Part shown: positions 27,356-36,478 of the stretch, one piece after another
Position numbering within the stretch: the stretch's first letter is position 1
Layout of the letters: every line of letters starts with the position of its first letter
Assembly (NCBI GenBank): GCA_035523875.1
Contig: DATKPY010000053.1
Coordinates: 62,001-126,000, forward strand
Length of the DNA stretch: 64,000 nucleotides
DNA from: JASHUC01 sp035523875
Lineage (GTDB): Bacteria; Pseudomonadota; Gammaproteobacteria; Steroidobacterales; Steroidobacteraceae
Direction of reading: 5' to 3'
Program-made: the position numbers and the translations under genes
The notes under the pieces: model-generated
Told to the model about the DNA's origin: nothing
The model's database searches: none
The model's input: only the letters and a program-made list of their open reading frames with translations

Positions 27356-27651
27356 TCGGCGCACTGCGCGCTCTGTGCGTCGCGCACGCGCCGCCAGAAC
27401 TCCTCCGCGCTGAGTGCGGGTGCCCCCTGGAGCGACTCGGGCGGGATGACGGCGACAAACGCACCCGACCAGTCCTCGGCATAGTCCCAGCCCGCAAACA
27501 GGATGCACGGCCTGCCCTCGAGGAGTCGGAACTCCCCCTGCTCGGGCACGGGCTCGCCCACCCGCTCGATCACGCGCTTGTCGGGCGGGGCGCAGGGCAG
27601 ATCGAGCGCGGCAGGCGCGCGCTCCTCCGGACCGTCGGGAATTGCGGGCAC
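27349..27651 (-). CDS. Small hypothetical protein
   Basis: 100 residues, acidic to neutral, without signal peptide or TM segment. The middle reads ILFAGWDYAEDWSGAFVAVIPPESL, a plausible folded beta core, and the end has EEFWRRVRDAQSA. I do not recognise a family. It is divergent from the next MFS gene and convergent with panB. Residue composition is less Arg/Ala-biased than a shadow frame would be, which supports a real gene. Confidence 0.5.
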   Translation of the reverse strand: MPAIPDGPEERAPAALDLPCAPPDKRVIERVGEPVPEQGEFRLLEGRPCILFAGWDYAEDWSGAFVAVIPPESLQGAPALSAEEFWRRVRDAQSAQCADQ

Positions 27652-27732
27652 GACTCAACCTCGCTCGGGATTGTACGCCCCGCGGGCGGGTGGGCGTCCC
27701 GCTTGACCCCGCGCCGGCTTCGCGGAACAGTC

Positions 27733-28956
27733 ATGCGGGTGTCGCAGGCCAAGCTCCCAACCGGATCGACCGACGCGACGAGCGCCCGCATACCGTCCGG
27801 CGTGGTCACGCTCGGCTTCGTGAGCCTGCTGATGGACGTCTCCACCGAGATGATCCTGAGCCTCCTGCCGGTGTTCCTCGTGAGCGTGCTCGGAGCGAGC
27901 GCGGCGACCTTCGGAGCGATCGAGGGCGTCGCCGAGGCGACGGCCTCGATCACGAAGCTCTTCTCCGGTGCGATGAGCGACTTTTGGGGCAAGCGCAAGC
28001 CCCTGCTGCTTGCCGGGTACGGGCTCGCGACGCTCGTGCGTCCGATCTTTCCGCTCGCGCATACCGCCGCCCAGATCTTCGCGGCACGCCTCGTCGACCG
28101 GATAGGCAAGGGGATCCGCGGCGCTCCGCGCGATGCGCTGGTGGCCGACATCACCCCACCCGAGCGGCGCGGTGCCGCCTATGGCCTGCGCCAATCGCTC
28201 GACAGCGCCGGTGCCTTCGCCGGTCCGCTGCTCGCTCTCGCGCTGATGCCGCTCCTCGCGAATGACATGCGCCGGGTGTTCTGGTTCGCGGGCGCCCCGG
28301 CGGTGCTTTGCGTGCTGCTCATCGCGATCGCGGTGCGCGAGCCCGGCGTGCACCACGCGCCCGAGCGCCGCCCAGTGCTGGTTGGCGCGCAGCTGCGCGC
28401 GCTCCCGGGACACTTCCGCTTCATTCTCGCGCTCGCGGGGCTGTTCACGCTGGCCCGCTTCAGCGAGGGATTCCTGTTACTGCGCGCGCAGCGCGCGGGA
28501 CTGCCCGTGGCCTGGACGCCGGCGGTGTTCGTGCTGATGAACCTCTCCTACTTCTTGAGCGCCTATCCCTTGGGCCACTTGGCCGATCGACTCGATCGCC
28601 GCGCGCTCATCGCCGCGGGCGCCGGCGTACTGGTCGTGGCCGACCTCGTCCTCGCCTTCGCACCAAGCATCGCGTTCGTGCTTCTCGGGGCGCTGCTCTG
28701 GGGGCTGCACATGGGGGCAACCCAGGGGCTGCTCTCCGCGATCGTGGGCGATGCGGCGCCCGCCTCGCTGCGCGGCACCGCGTTCGGTCTGTTCAATCTG
28801 GTGAGCGGACTCGCGCTGCTCGCGGCGAGCGTGATCGCCGGAGCGCTCTGGACGAGTATCGGTTCGGCGAGCACGTTCCTCGCAGGCGCCGCCTTCGCCG
28901 CCGCAAGTGCCATCGCGATCGTGCTCTGGGGTCGCCCCGGAGTCAGATCGCCGTGA
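27733..28956 (+). CDS. MFS transporter of unknown substrate
   Basis: 407 residues from ATG 27733 (MRVSQAK); TTG 27703 would add ten residues. About 12 TM segments. Motif A-like GAMSDFWGKRKP follows TM2, and VDRIGKGIRGAPRDALVAD is a conserved loop of a distinct MFS clade. It begins VVTLGFVSLLMDVSTEMI, also typical of that clade, which lacks a well-defined substrate. Its 3' end overlaps the convergent DsbA-like gene by 14 bases. Confidence 0.82.
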   Translation: MRVSQAKLPTGSTDATSARIPSGVVTLGFVSLLMDVSTEMILSLLPVFLVSVLGASAATFGAIEGVAEATASITKLFSGAMSDFWGKRKPLLLAGYGLATLVRPIFPLAHTAAQIFAARLVDRIGKGIRGAPRDALVADITPPERRGAAYGLRQSLDSAGAFAGPLLALALMPLLANDMRRVFWFAGAPAVLCVLLIAIAVREPGVHHAPERRPVLVGAQLRALPGHFRFILALAGLFTLARFSEGFLLLRAQRAGLPVAWTPAVFVLMNLSYFLSAYPLGHLADRLDRRALIAAGAGVLVVADLVLAFAPSIAFVLLGALLWGLHMGATQGLLSAIVGDAAPASLRGTAFGLFNLVSGLALLAASVIAGALWTSIGSASTFLAGAAFAAASAIAIVLWGRPGVRSP

Positions 28957-29548
28957 TCATCCCCTGAAGCTGTGCGAGATCCTGTCCACCCTCGGCAATC
29001 GCGTGCGCAGTGACGAGACCGGGCGTGCCGTCGATGCCGAGCGCATGCGCATCCGCGAGGTTGTCGCGGATCTCGGCGCTCACGCGCGGATCGCCCATGC
29101 CGCGGCGGAACGCGCTCGGATCGAAGCCGAGCGCGCGCGCGATCCGGGTTGCAACCGCTCCGGTGTAGGTGCCCGAGAACTGCATGAGCAGCTCGTGCGC
29201 CTGAAAGAAGCGGCCGCGAAGCGCCGCGGAGAGCGCGATGCGCGCGGCAGTCTCCGAATCATCGCTCAGCACGGGAAACTGCTTGAAGAGGATTCGCAGA
29301 TCCGGGTTGTGTGCCACGAGCGGGCGCAGGAGCCCATTCACCGCCCGGCAGTAGGGACAGTTGTAGTCGTAATAGAAGGCGAGCACCCGAGGTGCGCGCG
29401 CCGGTCCGAGGATCGGCGTGAGCGGACCGCGCTTGAGCGCTCGCCCACGGGCCGCGGCGCGGGCGGAGCCCGAGCTGGCCGCCGCGGCGGCGCAGCCCGC
29501 ATTCGCAAGCGCAAAGGCCAGCACGGCGCGGCGCGAGATGAGTGTCAT
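28943..29548 (-). CDS. Exported DsbA-family thiol:disulfide protein
   Basis: 201 residues from ATG 29548 (MTLISRRAVL); the frame runs further upstream without homology. The leader has a twin-Arg-like SRRAVL and an alanine-rich core ending near Cys19, so it may be a Tat substrate or lipoprotein. The thioredoxin-fold active site is Cys64-Pro-Tyr-Cys67 (YYDYNCPYC) and the cis-Pro loop is GIDGTPGLV. It resembles DsbA/BdbD-like oxidoreductases that oxidise or isomerise envelope proteins. No DsbB partner nearby. Confidence 0.8.
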   Translation of the reverse strand: MTLISRRAVLAFALANAGCAAAAASSGSARAAARGRALKRGPLTPILGPARAPRVLAFYYDYNCPYCRAVNGLLRPLVAHNPDLRILFKQFPVLSDDSETAARIALSAALRGRFFQAHELLMQFSGTYTGAVATRIARALGFDPSAFRRGMGDPRVSAEIRDNLADAHALGIDGTPGLVTAHAIAEGGQDLAQLQGMITAI

Positions 29549-29773
29549 GGCGCGACTTCGTTGCAGTGGCCCCGCCGGAGCCTCCCGGCGCGGCGTGGAG
29601 CGTTGAGTCAGCGCGCGGACCATAGCACACGCCGGGGTCGACGATCGTTCAGGTTAAGCGTAGGCTGAGCGCCCCGCGGCGCAAACCATTCCCCGGCGGC
29701 GCGCTGGCCGTCCTTCGCGGTCGGTGCGAGAGTGTGCGCCGCCCAATCATTGGAAGTGGAGCGGAGCGGCATC
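29549..29773. other. 225-base divergent intergenic region
   Basis: It lies between the DsbA-like gene and hdeD-like gene. No convincing promoter pair, repeat or RNA was recognised; GGAG motifs close to 29774 serve as ribosome sites. Confidence 0.4.
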
Positions 29774-30364
29774 ATGGCGAACGATCCCCACTTGGATTCG
29801 AGCGGCATCTCCACGGTCATTCGCCGCGCGATCCACGAGCATTGGCGGCTGTTTCTCGCCGAGGGCGTCATCCTCGTCATCTTGGGTACGCTCGCCGTGC
29901 TCGCTCCGACGGTGGCCTCGATCGCGGCGACCGTGCTCTTCGGCTGGATCCTGCTCGTGAGCGGCGCGGTGGGACTTTACACGACGATTCGCGCGCGCCG
30001 CGCGCCCGGATTCACCTGGTCGCTCGTCTCGGCGCTCACCGCGCTCGTCGCCGGGGCGCTGCTTCTGGTGTGGCCGCTGCAGGGCACACTCTCGCTCACG
30101 GCCGTGCTGATTGCGTTTCTCGCGCTCGAGGGCGTGGTCTCGATTCTCTATGCGCTCGATCATCGCAAGGGGCTCTCGGGCCGTTGGGGCTGGATGCTCG
30201 CAAGCGGCATCGTCGATCTGATCCTCGCCGGAATCATTCTCGCCGGCCTGCCGGGCACGGCGCTGTGGGCGCTCGGCCTGATCATTGGCATCAATATGAT
30301 CTTCGGGGGCTGGGCGCTCGTCGCGATGGCGCTGCACGCGCGTGCCTCGAGCGGCGTGGTCTGA
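29774..30364 (+). CDS. HdeD-family membrane protein (DUF308)
   Basis: 196 residues from ATG 29774 with six TM segments in pairs. The repeating pattern of HdeD is clear: EGVILVILGTLAVLAP in TM1, GWILLVSGAVGLYTTIRAR, WPLQGTLSLTAVLIAFLALEGV and GIVDLILAGIILAGLPGTALWALGLIIGINMIFGG (quoted in parts of the C-terminal pair). HdeD confers acid resistance at high density in E. coli; in other bacteria the role is not established. Divergent from the DsbA-like gene. Confidence 0.85.
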   Translation: MANDPHLDSSGISTVIRRAIHEHWRLFLAEGVILVILGTLAVLAPTVASIAATVLFGWILLVSGAVGLYTTIRARRAPGFTWSLVSALTALVAGALLLVWPLQGTLSLTAVLIAFLALEGVVSILYALDHRKGLSGRWGWMLASGIVDLILAGIILAGLPGTALWALGLIIGINMIFGGWALVAMALHARASSGVV

Positions 30365-30418
30365 GGACGGGGCTCGGCCAGGACGGCGCGCGGCGGCGAG
30401 CCGTTACCGCAAGCGCTG

Positions 30419-30859
30419 CTAGCCGCCCGACTTCGCGTCCTGCGGAGCGAGCAGCGCCTCGGCAGCCTTGATGAGCTTCGGCGGGGCGACCATTCGCCAG
30501 GCGCGCCCGATGAGATCCACGAGCACGTCGCGGCGCACCTTGTCGAGCCACACGAGGATCATGGGATAGTCCCGATAGTGATCCGTGAGGAAGAACGTCT
30601 CCGGCGCGGTCTGCAGCAGGATCTGTCGATCGAGGAAATCGCAGCGGATGGCGAGCGCCCCTTCCGCCTCGGTGCGCAGTCGCGCCAGGAAGCGCCCCTG
30701 CACCTTGATGCAGGGCGTGCGATACCCGGTCGAGAGCTCGACACCCGGCAGGGCGAGTGCGATCTTGCACGCGGTCGCGTAATGCCGCTTGAGCGCCCCC
30801 GCCGGCTCGATCGTCCGGGCGCGCTTGCGCGGTGTCTTCTTGGCGCGGTGCGCAGGCAT
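30419..30859 (-). CDS. MmcQ/YjbR-family protein
   Basis: 146 residues with the YjbR (DUF419) fold pattern: ATACKIALALPGVELSTGY, IKVQGRFLARL, AIRCDFLDRQIL, TDHYRDYPMILVWL and a C-terminal AWRMVAPPKLIKA. The family has a double-wing DNA-binding-like fold, but no clear biochemical role. The basic N-terminal 20 residues (KKTPRKRAR) add positive charge. Convergent with hdeD-like gene, likely a single gene unit. Confidence 0.8.
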   Translation of the reverse strand: MPAHRAKKTPRKRARTIEPAGALKRHYATACKIALALPGVELSTGYRTPCIKVQGRFLARLRTEAEGALAIRCDFLDRQILLQTAPETFFLTDHYRDYPMILVWLDKVRRDVLVDLIGRAWRMVAPPKLIKAAEALLAPQDAKSGG

Positions 30860-30916
30860 CGGTCGAAGCTCCTCGCTAGCCGCAAGCGTACCACCGCATC
30901 GCGGGGCGACGGCACC

Positions 30917-31708
30917 CTAGCGCTTTGGCCAGAGCGCCTCGAGCCCGCTCAGCGCGATGTAGCCACCGACCGCGATCACGACGGTTCCGAACGCGACCGC
31001 CAGCGCGCGGCGCCGTGCGGCGAGGATGAATGCAAGGCGTGTTCCGCCGAGCCCACCGAGGAGACCCCCGGCGATGAACGCCGCGGCGAGCCCCCAGTCG
31101 ACGAGCCCGGAGGTGGCGTAGCTGAGCGCGGTCACGAGCCCGAATGCGGTCACCGCCACGAGCGAGGAGCCCACTGCGGCGATCATCGGCATGTCGGTCG
31201 CGTAGAGCAGACTCGGAACGACGAGGAACCCCCCGCCGATGCCGAAGAACCCAGAGGCAACGCCGGTGGCGAGGCCGGTACCGAGCAGCCGCGGCGCCGA
31301 AGCGCGCTCCGGTCCCGGCTCGATCCGTCCTGTGGTGCGACCAGCGGCGCCGTGGCGCGAGAAGGTGAGCGCACCGACGGCGAGCATGACGAGGCCGAAG
31401 AGCACGAGCAGTCTGCGTCCGTCGGTCATCTTGCCGAGCCTCGCCCCGACCCACGCGCCCACGATGCCCGTGAGCGCAAAGAGCGCGGCGCTGCGCCAAC
31501 GCACGTTGCCGCGGCGAGCATGCATCAGCAGATTGGTGGCGGCGCTCAACGCCACGGCAACGGCGCTCGTGCCGATCGCGACGTGCATCGAGGGCACGCC
31601 AACGAGATAAATAAGGAGCGGCACCGCGAAGATCGACCCGCCGCCGCCGATCAGACCGAGCACCAGCCCCACCAGTCCTCCGGCTGCGATGGCGAGCGTC
31701 CAGATCAT
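30917..31708 (-). CDS. TSUP-family permease (TauE/SafE)
   Basis: 263 residues with about eight TM segments. The two-fold TauE/SafE repeat is visible: GLVLGLIGGGGSIFAVPLLIYL at the N-terminus and GVASGFFGIGGGFLVVPSLLY in the middle (each quoted as a G-rich TM loop). The family exports or imports sulfite, sulfonates or related C2 compounds. The cytosolic loop 120-145 is basic. No sulfur genes nearby to indicate the substrate. Confidence 0.85.
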   Translation of the reverse strand: MIWTLAIAAGGLVGLVLGLIGGGGSIFAVPLLIYLVGVPSMHVAIGTSAVAVALSAATNLLMHARRGNVRWRSAALFALTGIVGAWVGARLGKMTDGRRLLVLFGLVMLAVGALTFSRHGAAGRTTGRIEPGPERASAPRLLGTGLATGVASGFFGIGGGFLVVPSLLYATDMPMIAAVGSSLVAVTAFGLVTALSYATSGLVDWGLAAAFIAGGLLGGLGGTRLAFILAARRRALAVAFGTVVIAVGGYIALSGLEALWPKR

Positions 31709-31879
31709 CGTGCCACGGCGCGCCGCGCCCCCTCTGCCCCGTTGAAGAACGCGACAGGGTAACCCGCTCGGTTGTCGGCTCCCACCCCGGCCGGGCGGAT
31801 TCGGCCGCGACGGCGCCGCCGCCGTTGAGCCGTTGCGTCCAATGTCGCATCATTTCGGCGCTACCCACGGGGAAGTCCG

Positions 31880-33742
31880 ATGAGGGGCCGTTACCCGCTG
31901 CTTGCGCTCACCCTGCTCGCCCTCTGCGTGCCGACGGCTCGGGCGGCCTCGCGCTGCGAGCTGCGACGCGTCGCGGAGCTTCCGGTGACGATGAACGGGC
32001 TGCGCCCGCTGGTCCCCGCAAAGATCAACGGCGCGAACGCCCAGTTCATCGTGGACAGTGGCGCCTGGTACAGCCTGATCACGCCCGCAAGCGCCGCGGC
32101 GTACAAGCTGCACCTGGAACCCGCCCCCTACGGACTGCGGATCGAGGGCATCGGCGGCAGCGCGCGCGCCTCGGTGGCGACGGTGGATGTCTTCACACTC
32201 GCGAACTCTGCGCTACGAGGCGAGGAGTTCGTGGTAGGCGGCAGCGACGTGGGGAGCGGCGCGGCGGGTCTTCTGGGTCAGAACATCCTCAGGCTCGCGG
32301 ATGTGGAATACGACCTCGCAAACGGAGTGGTGAGGCTGTGGCGCCCCAAAGACTGCGGCGAGAGCGCGCTCGTCTACTGGCCAAACCCGCGCGGCTACTC
32401 GGTCATGCCGATCGCCTGGTCCAGCTTGATGAGGCCATGGACGATCGGCTCTGCTCATCTCAACGGCAAGGAACTCCGCGTAGCATTCGATTCGGGCGCG
32501 GCGCTCTCGATGGTGTCGCTGCGCGCCGCCGAGCGTGCGGGCTTCAACCCGGCTGCGCCAGGAGTCATTTTCTCCGGCCTCTCGCGCGGAGTGGGTCCGG
32601 GGGTCGTTCGGACATGGATCGCGCCGTTCGACAGCTTCGAGCTCGGCGAGGAGCAGATCCGGCATGCGCGGCTGCGCGTCGCGGATATGCGGCTCATGGA
32701 CATGGACATGCTGCTCGGCGCGGACTTTTTCCTCTCGCATCGGATCTACGTCGCGACCAGTCAGAGGAAGCTCTACTTCACCTACAACGGCGGCCCCGTG
32801 TTCAACCTCTCCGCCGCGCCGCTCGGTCAGCAGACGGCGGGCGCACCGGCGGGCGCCGCGGCGCAGTCCGCGAGCAGCGCGGCGAGCCCCGGTGCCGCGC
32901 AGTCCGCCGGCGGCGCTCATTCCGCGAGCGCCTCGGCCTCGAGCGAGGCGCCCTTTCTCGCCTCGGATCAGCCGACCGATGCGGCGGGCTTCAGTCGTCG
33001 GGGCGCGGCGTACGCGGCGCGGCGCGACTATGCGCATGCGATCGCCGACCTCGACCGCGCTTGCGCGCTTGCGCCGAGTGAGCCGCAGTACTTCTACGAG
33101 CGCGGTATGGCTCACCTTGGCAACGGGCAGCCGTTCCTCGCCATGACGGATTTCAATCAGACGCTCGAGCTCAAACCGGACGATCTTCCCGCGCTCATCG
33201 CGCGCGCGCGCCTGCGCGTCACGGGCCGCGACGCGTCCGGCGCGCGCGCCGATCTCGATGCGGCCGATGGGCTCGCAGCGAAGCAGTCCGACGATCGCCT
33301 GGAGATGGGCGTGCTCTATCTGCGGTCGCGACTCTACGCGCCGGCGGTCAAGGAATTTGACCTGTGGATCCAAAGCCACCCAGAGGACTCGCGCAAGGCC
33401 GACGCACTCAACGATCGCTGCTGGACGCGGGCGCTCTGGGAGCAGGATTTGAGGAAGGCGCTCGGGGACTGCAACACGGCGCTGCGCCTGAGGCCGAACG
33501 CCGTCGCCTTCCTCGACAGCCGCGCGCTCGTGAGGATGCGGCTCGGCGAGCTCGGCGATGCCATCAGGGACTACGATGCCGTCCTCAAGGCGGAGCCGAA
33601 GAGCACGTGGTCTCTCTATGCCCGCGGCGTCGCGGAGCTGCGCATGGGAATGACCGCGGCGGGGAACGCTGATATCGGGGCCGCCACCGCGCAGCACCCG
33701 ACCGTCGTCGAGCTCGCAAAGAGCCGCGGCGTGACGCCCTAG
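31880..33742 (+). CDS. Exported protein with two retropepsin-like domains and TPR repeats
   Basis: 620 residues with a signal peptide (LLALTLLALCVPTARA). Two aspartyl-protease-like domains follow: one with FIVDSGA (Asp59-Ser-Gly61), the second with VAFDSGA (Asp204-Ser-Gly206), each ending in a LLG-hydrophobic element (GLLGQNIL; MLLGADFF). This covalently linked pair is what a retropepsin dimer would provide. An Ala/Ser linker (310-370) leads to about five or six TPR units. Likely a periplasmic or surface protease or peptide-binding protein; activity unproven. Divergent from the TSUP gene. Confidence 0.75.
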   Translation: MRGRYPLLALTLLALCVPTARAASRCELRRVAELPVTMNGLRPLVPAKINGANAQFIVDSGAWYSLITPASAAAYKLHLEPAPYGLRIEGIGGSARASVATVDVFTLANSALRGEEFVVGGSDVGSGAAGLLGQNILRLADVEYDLANGVVRLWRPKDCGESALVYWPNPRGYSVMPIAWSSLMRPWTIGSAHLNGKELRVAFDSGAALSMVSLRAAERAGFNPAAPGVIFSGLSRGVGPGVVRTWIAPFDSFELGEEQIRHARLRVADMRLMDMDMLLGADFFLSHRIYVATSQRKLYFTYNGGPVFNLSAAPLGQQTAGAPAGAAAQSASSAASPGAAQSAGGAHSASASASSEAPFLASDQPTDAAGFSRRGAAYAARRDYAHAIADLDRACALAPSEPQYFYERGMAHLGNGQPFLAMTDFNQTLELKPDDLPALIARARLRVTGRDASGARADLDAADGLAAKQSDDRLEMGVLYLRSRLYAPAVKEFDLWIQSHPEDSRKADALNDRCWTRALWEQDLRKALGDCNTALRLRPNAVAFLDSRALVRMRLGELGDAIRDYDAVLKAEPKSTWSLYARGVAELRMGMTAAGNADIGAATAQHPTVVELAKSRGVTP

Positions 33743-33999
33743 CGACGCCTCACGCGCGACGGGTCCGAGCCTCCGAGCGATCCCGAACTGCTCCGCTTCG
33801 GGCGTTCAACGGCGCGCGCCCGCACGCTGCGCTGCAATCATCCTCGCGTGACTCAGCACCTCGAGCATGCGAACCGAATCCCCTGCGGAGCGTTTCGTGG
33901 CTTTCGGGTTGCAGGCACGGGAACCCCGGGTGTACATACGTCCGCCTCTGCGCGGGCACGCGCTTAGCGCCTGATTAGCTTAAGGTTTTCACGACCGCT
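33743..33999. other. Intergenic region upstream of the DUF1592 gene
   Basis: About 257 bases between two same-strand genes, long for this window. It holds one candidate promoter and a somewhat A+T-richer end (TTAGCTTAAGGTTTTCAC). This suggests the following cluster is transcribed separately from the retropepsin gene. Confidence 0.4.
33909..33938 (+). promoter_or_regulatory. Candidate promoter of the DUF1592/DUF1552 cluster
   Basis: TTGCAG (33909-33914), 18-base spacer, TACATA (33933-33938). The start would be near 33945, leaving a leader of about 55 bases before ATG 34000. Confidence 0.35.
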
Positions 34000-36459
34000 A
34001 TGCGATCATCCGGGCTTCTGATCTCGCTCCTCGCGACTCCCCTGCTCGCGGTGGGTTTCGCTCCCCCGGGCAGAGCCGACGACCACCTGAACACGACCCG
34101 TTACGCGCGTGAGGGCCATCAGGACTGGGGGATGCTCAAGCAGTACTGCAGCAAGTGCCACAACACAACCGACTGGGCGGGAGGCGTCGCCTTCGACACG
34201 CTGCACCCCTCCGGAGTCCCGGCGAACGCGGACATCTGGGAGGCCGCGGTGCGCAAGCTGAGCGGGGGCCTGATGCCTCCACCCGGCAATCCGCAACCGC
34301 CGCAAAAGAAAGTCGATCAGTTCGTGAGCTGGCTGCAGGGCTATCTGGATGCGGCCGATCAGGCGGGCGATGAGCCGCTCGCCGGGCACGTGTCGATCGA
34401 GCGGCTCAATCGCACCGAATACGGCGAGTCGGTGAAGACGCTGCTCGGCGTCACGATCAACGTCGATGACCTGTTGCCGCCCGAGACCGAGGTCGGCGGT
34501 TTCGACAACATCGCCGCGGCGCTCAGTGTCTCACCGCTGTTCCTCGATCAGTACGTGCGAGCCGCGCGCGTCGTGGCGGATCTTGCCGTGGGCAATCCAT
34601 CGCCGCGGGTAGCGACCACGTTCTTCCCCGCGCCGCGCACCGCGCAGGACAGCTATCAGCCCGGTATGCCCCTCGGCACGCGCGGGGGAATGGCATTCAC
34701 CTACGACTTTCCGGTCGACGGCGAGTATCGCTTCACCGTCCAGGACCTCGACGTGGGCCTCTACACCTGGGCTACCGAAACGCGCAACACCGTCGTGCTG
34801 CTGATCGATGGACGGGAGGTCTTCCACGGGGACTTGGGCGGGCTCAAGGACCTCGAGACGGCCGACCGCGAGGGCGCGACAGGGGCGAAGAAGCTCATGG
34901 AACGCTTCGCCAATATCCCGGTGCACGTCACTGCCGGCCAGCACAAGGTAGTGCTCACCTTCGTCAAGCGCGCCGATTCCGAGAATGACGACTACGTCGA
35001 CGGCAACGGCTTCTTTGCGAGAATGCGCACGGCACGGCTGTTGGGCGGCGTGCAGGTAAGCGGCCCCTTCGGAGCCACTCATCTGTCGCTCACTGCGAGC
35101 CGCAAGAGGATCTTCGTCTGCGAGCCCCGGTCGCAGGCCGACGAGCGACCCTGTGCCATCAAGATCACCGAGCACCTCGCTCGCCTCGCCTTCCGCCGGC
35201 CGGTCACCCAGAGCGATCTCGATAGCCTCATGCCCTTCTACGACTACGGGAGCAAGCACGGCGGATTCAACGAGGGCATTGCGCAGATGGTCGCGGCGGT
35301 CCTCGCAAGCCCGGATTTCCTCTACCGGGCGATCGTGCCGACAGCGAGTGAGCTCGCGACCGGCGCGCCGCATACACTCTCAAATCTCGAGCTCGCCTCG
35401 CGCCTTTCCTTCTTTCTCTGGAGCCAGGGTCCGGACGACGAGCTCCTGCGGCTTGCCACGGCCGGCAAGCTCACCGACCCGAAGGTGCTCGCTGCACAGG
35501 CGCTGCGGATGCTTGCGGATCCGCGTGCCGCGACGCTCGTCGACCAATTTGCCTTTCACTGGCTCGACCTCGACAAGATCGACTCCGTCGTTCCGGAACC
35601 GAAGCTCTTTCCGGATTACAGCGTGCAACTGCGCGATGACTTCACGAAAGAGGCGCGACTGTTCATCGGCAGCGTCTTCCTCGGGAACCGGAGCGTTCTC
35701 GATCTGCTCGACGCGAACTACACGTTCCTCGACGAGCGGCTCGCCCGTCACTACGGCATCGATTCGGTCTTCGGCGACCAGTTCCGCCGCGTGCGGCTCG
35801 ATAACCCGGTGCGCTGGGGCCTGCTTGGCAAAGCCGCGTTTCTGATGGAGACCTCGTACGCCGACCGCACCTCGCCCGTGCGGCGCGGTGCCTGGGTTCT
35901 CGACAAGCTGATGGGAACCCCGCCCGCCCAGCCGCCACCGAACATCAACATGGATCTGTCGGTGAAGCCCGGACAGAAGCCGACCACCGTCCGCGCCCGC
36001 CTGGCATTGCACCGCGCGAACCCGAGCTGCAGCCAGTGCCACGGAGTCATCGATCCCTACGGGCTCGCGCTCGAGAACTTCAATGCGACGGGCGCGTGGC
36101 GCACGTTCGACTACGTCGCGAACGAGGAGATCGATTCGACCTCATCGTTGTCGAACGGCACGCGAATCGACGGCGTGAACGACCTGCGACGGCTCCTGCT
36201 CAAACGCCCCGAGCGCTTCGTCACCGCGTTGACCGAGAAGCTCATGATGTACGGGCTCGGACGCAAGATCGAGTACTACGACATGCCGCAGGTGCGCGCC
36301 ATCGTTCAGGCGGCGAGGAGGGACGACTATCGGTTCTCCTCGATCGTGCTCGGCATCGTCAACAGCGACGATTTCCGCCTGCAGATCGAAGGCAAGCGGG
36401 CCCGGCCCGCCGGTCTGAAAGTTGCCCAGAACCTGGACGGGCCGGGCGCGAGCCCGTGA
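34000..36459 (+). CDS. Exported DUF1592-type protein with two CxxCH sites
   Basis: 819 residues with a signal peptide (LLISLLATPLLAVGF). Domains follow the order known for this family: a planctomycete-type cytochrome C segment with CSKCH (50-54) and GGLMPPP, DUF1587 (SIERLNRTEYGESVKTLLG), DUF1595, DUF1592, DUF1588 (SPVRRGAWVLDKLMGTPP) and DUF1585 at the end. A second heme-type site, CSQCH (677-681), lies in the DUF1588 part. Family members are thought to be periplasmic or secreted; function is undetermined. It heads a cluster with DUF1552, MBL and ankyrin genes. Confidence 0.88.
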   Translation: MRSSGLLISLLATPLLAVGFAPPGRADDHLNTTRYAREGHQDWGMLKQYCSKCHNTTDWAGGVAFDTLHPSGVPANADIWEAAVRKLSGGLMPPPGNPQPPQKKVDQFVSWLQGYLDAADQAGDEPLAGHVSIERLNRTEYGESVKTLLGVTINVDDLLPPETEVGGFDNIAAALSVSPLFLDQYVRAARVVADLAVGNPSPRVATTFFPAPRTAQDSYQPGMPLGTRGGMAFTYDFPVDGEYRFTVQDLDVGLYTWATETRNTVVLLIDGREVFHGDLGGLKDLETADREGATGAKKLMERFANIPVHVTAGQHKVVLTFVKRADSENDDYVDGNGFFARMRTARLLGGVQVSGPFGATHLSLTASRKRIFVCEPRSQADERPCAIKITEHLARLAFRRPVTQSDLDSLMPFYDYGSKHGGFNEGIAQMVAAVLASPDFLYRAIVPTASELATGAPHTLSNLELASRLSFFLWSQGPDDELLRLATAGKLTDPKVLAAQALRMLADPRAATLVDQFAFHWLDLDKIDSVVPEPKLFPDYSVQLRDDFTKEARLFIGSVFLGNRSVLDLLDANYTFLDERLARHYGIDSVFGDQFRRVRLDNPVRWGLLGKAAFLMETSYADRTSPVRRGAWVLDKLMGTPPAQPPPNINMDLSVKPGQKPTTVRARLALHRANPSCSQCHGVIDPYGLALENFNATGAWRTFDYVANEEIDSTSSLSNGTRIDGVNDLRRLLLKRPERFVTALTEKLMMYGLGRKIEYYDMPQVRAIVQAARRDDYRFSSIVLGIVNSDDFRLQIEGKRARPAGLKVAQNLDGPGASP

Positions 36460-36478
36460 GCTCAACGAGGAGCCGCAC

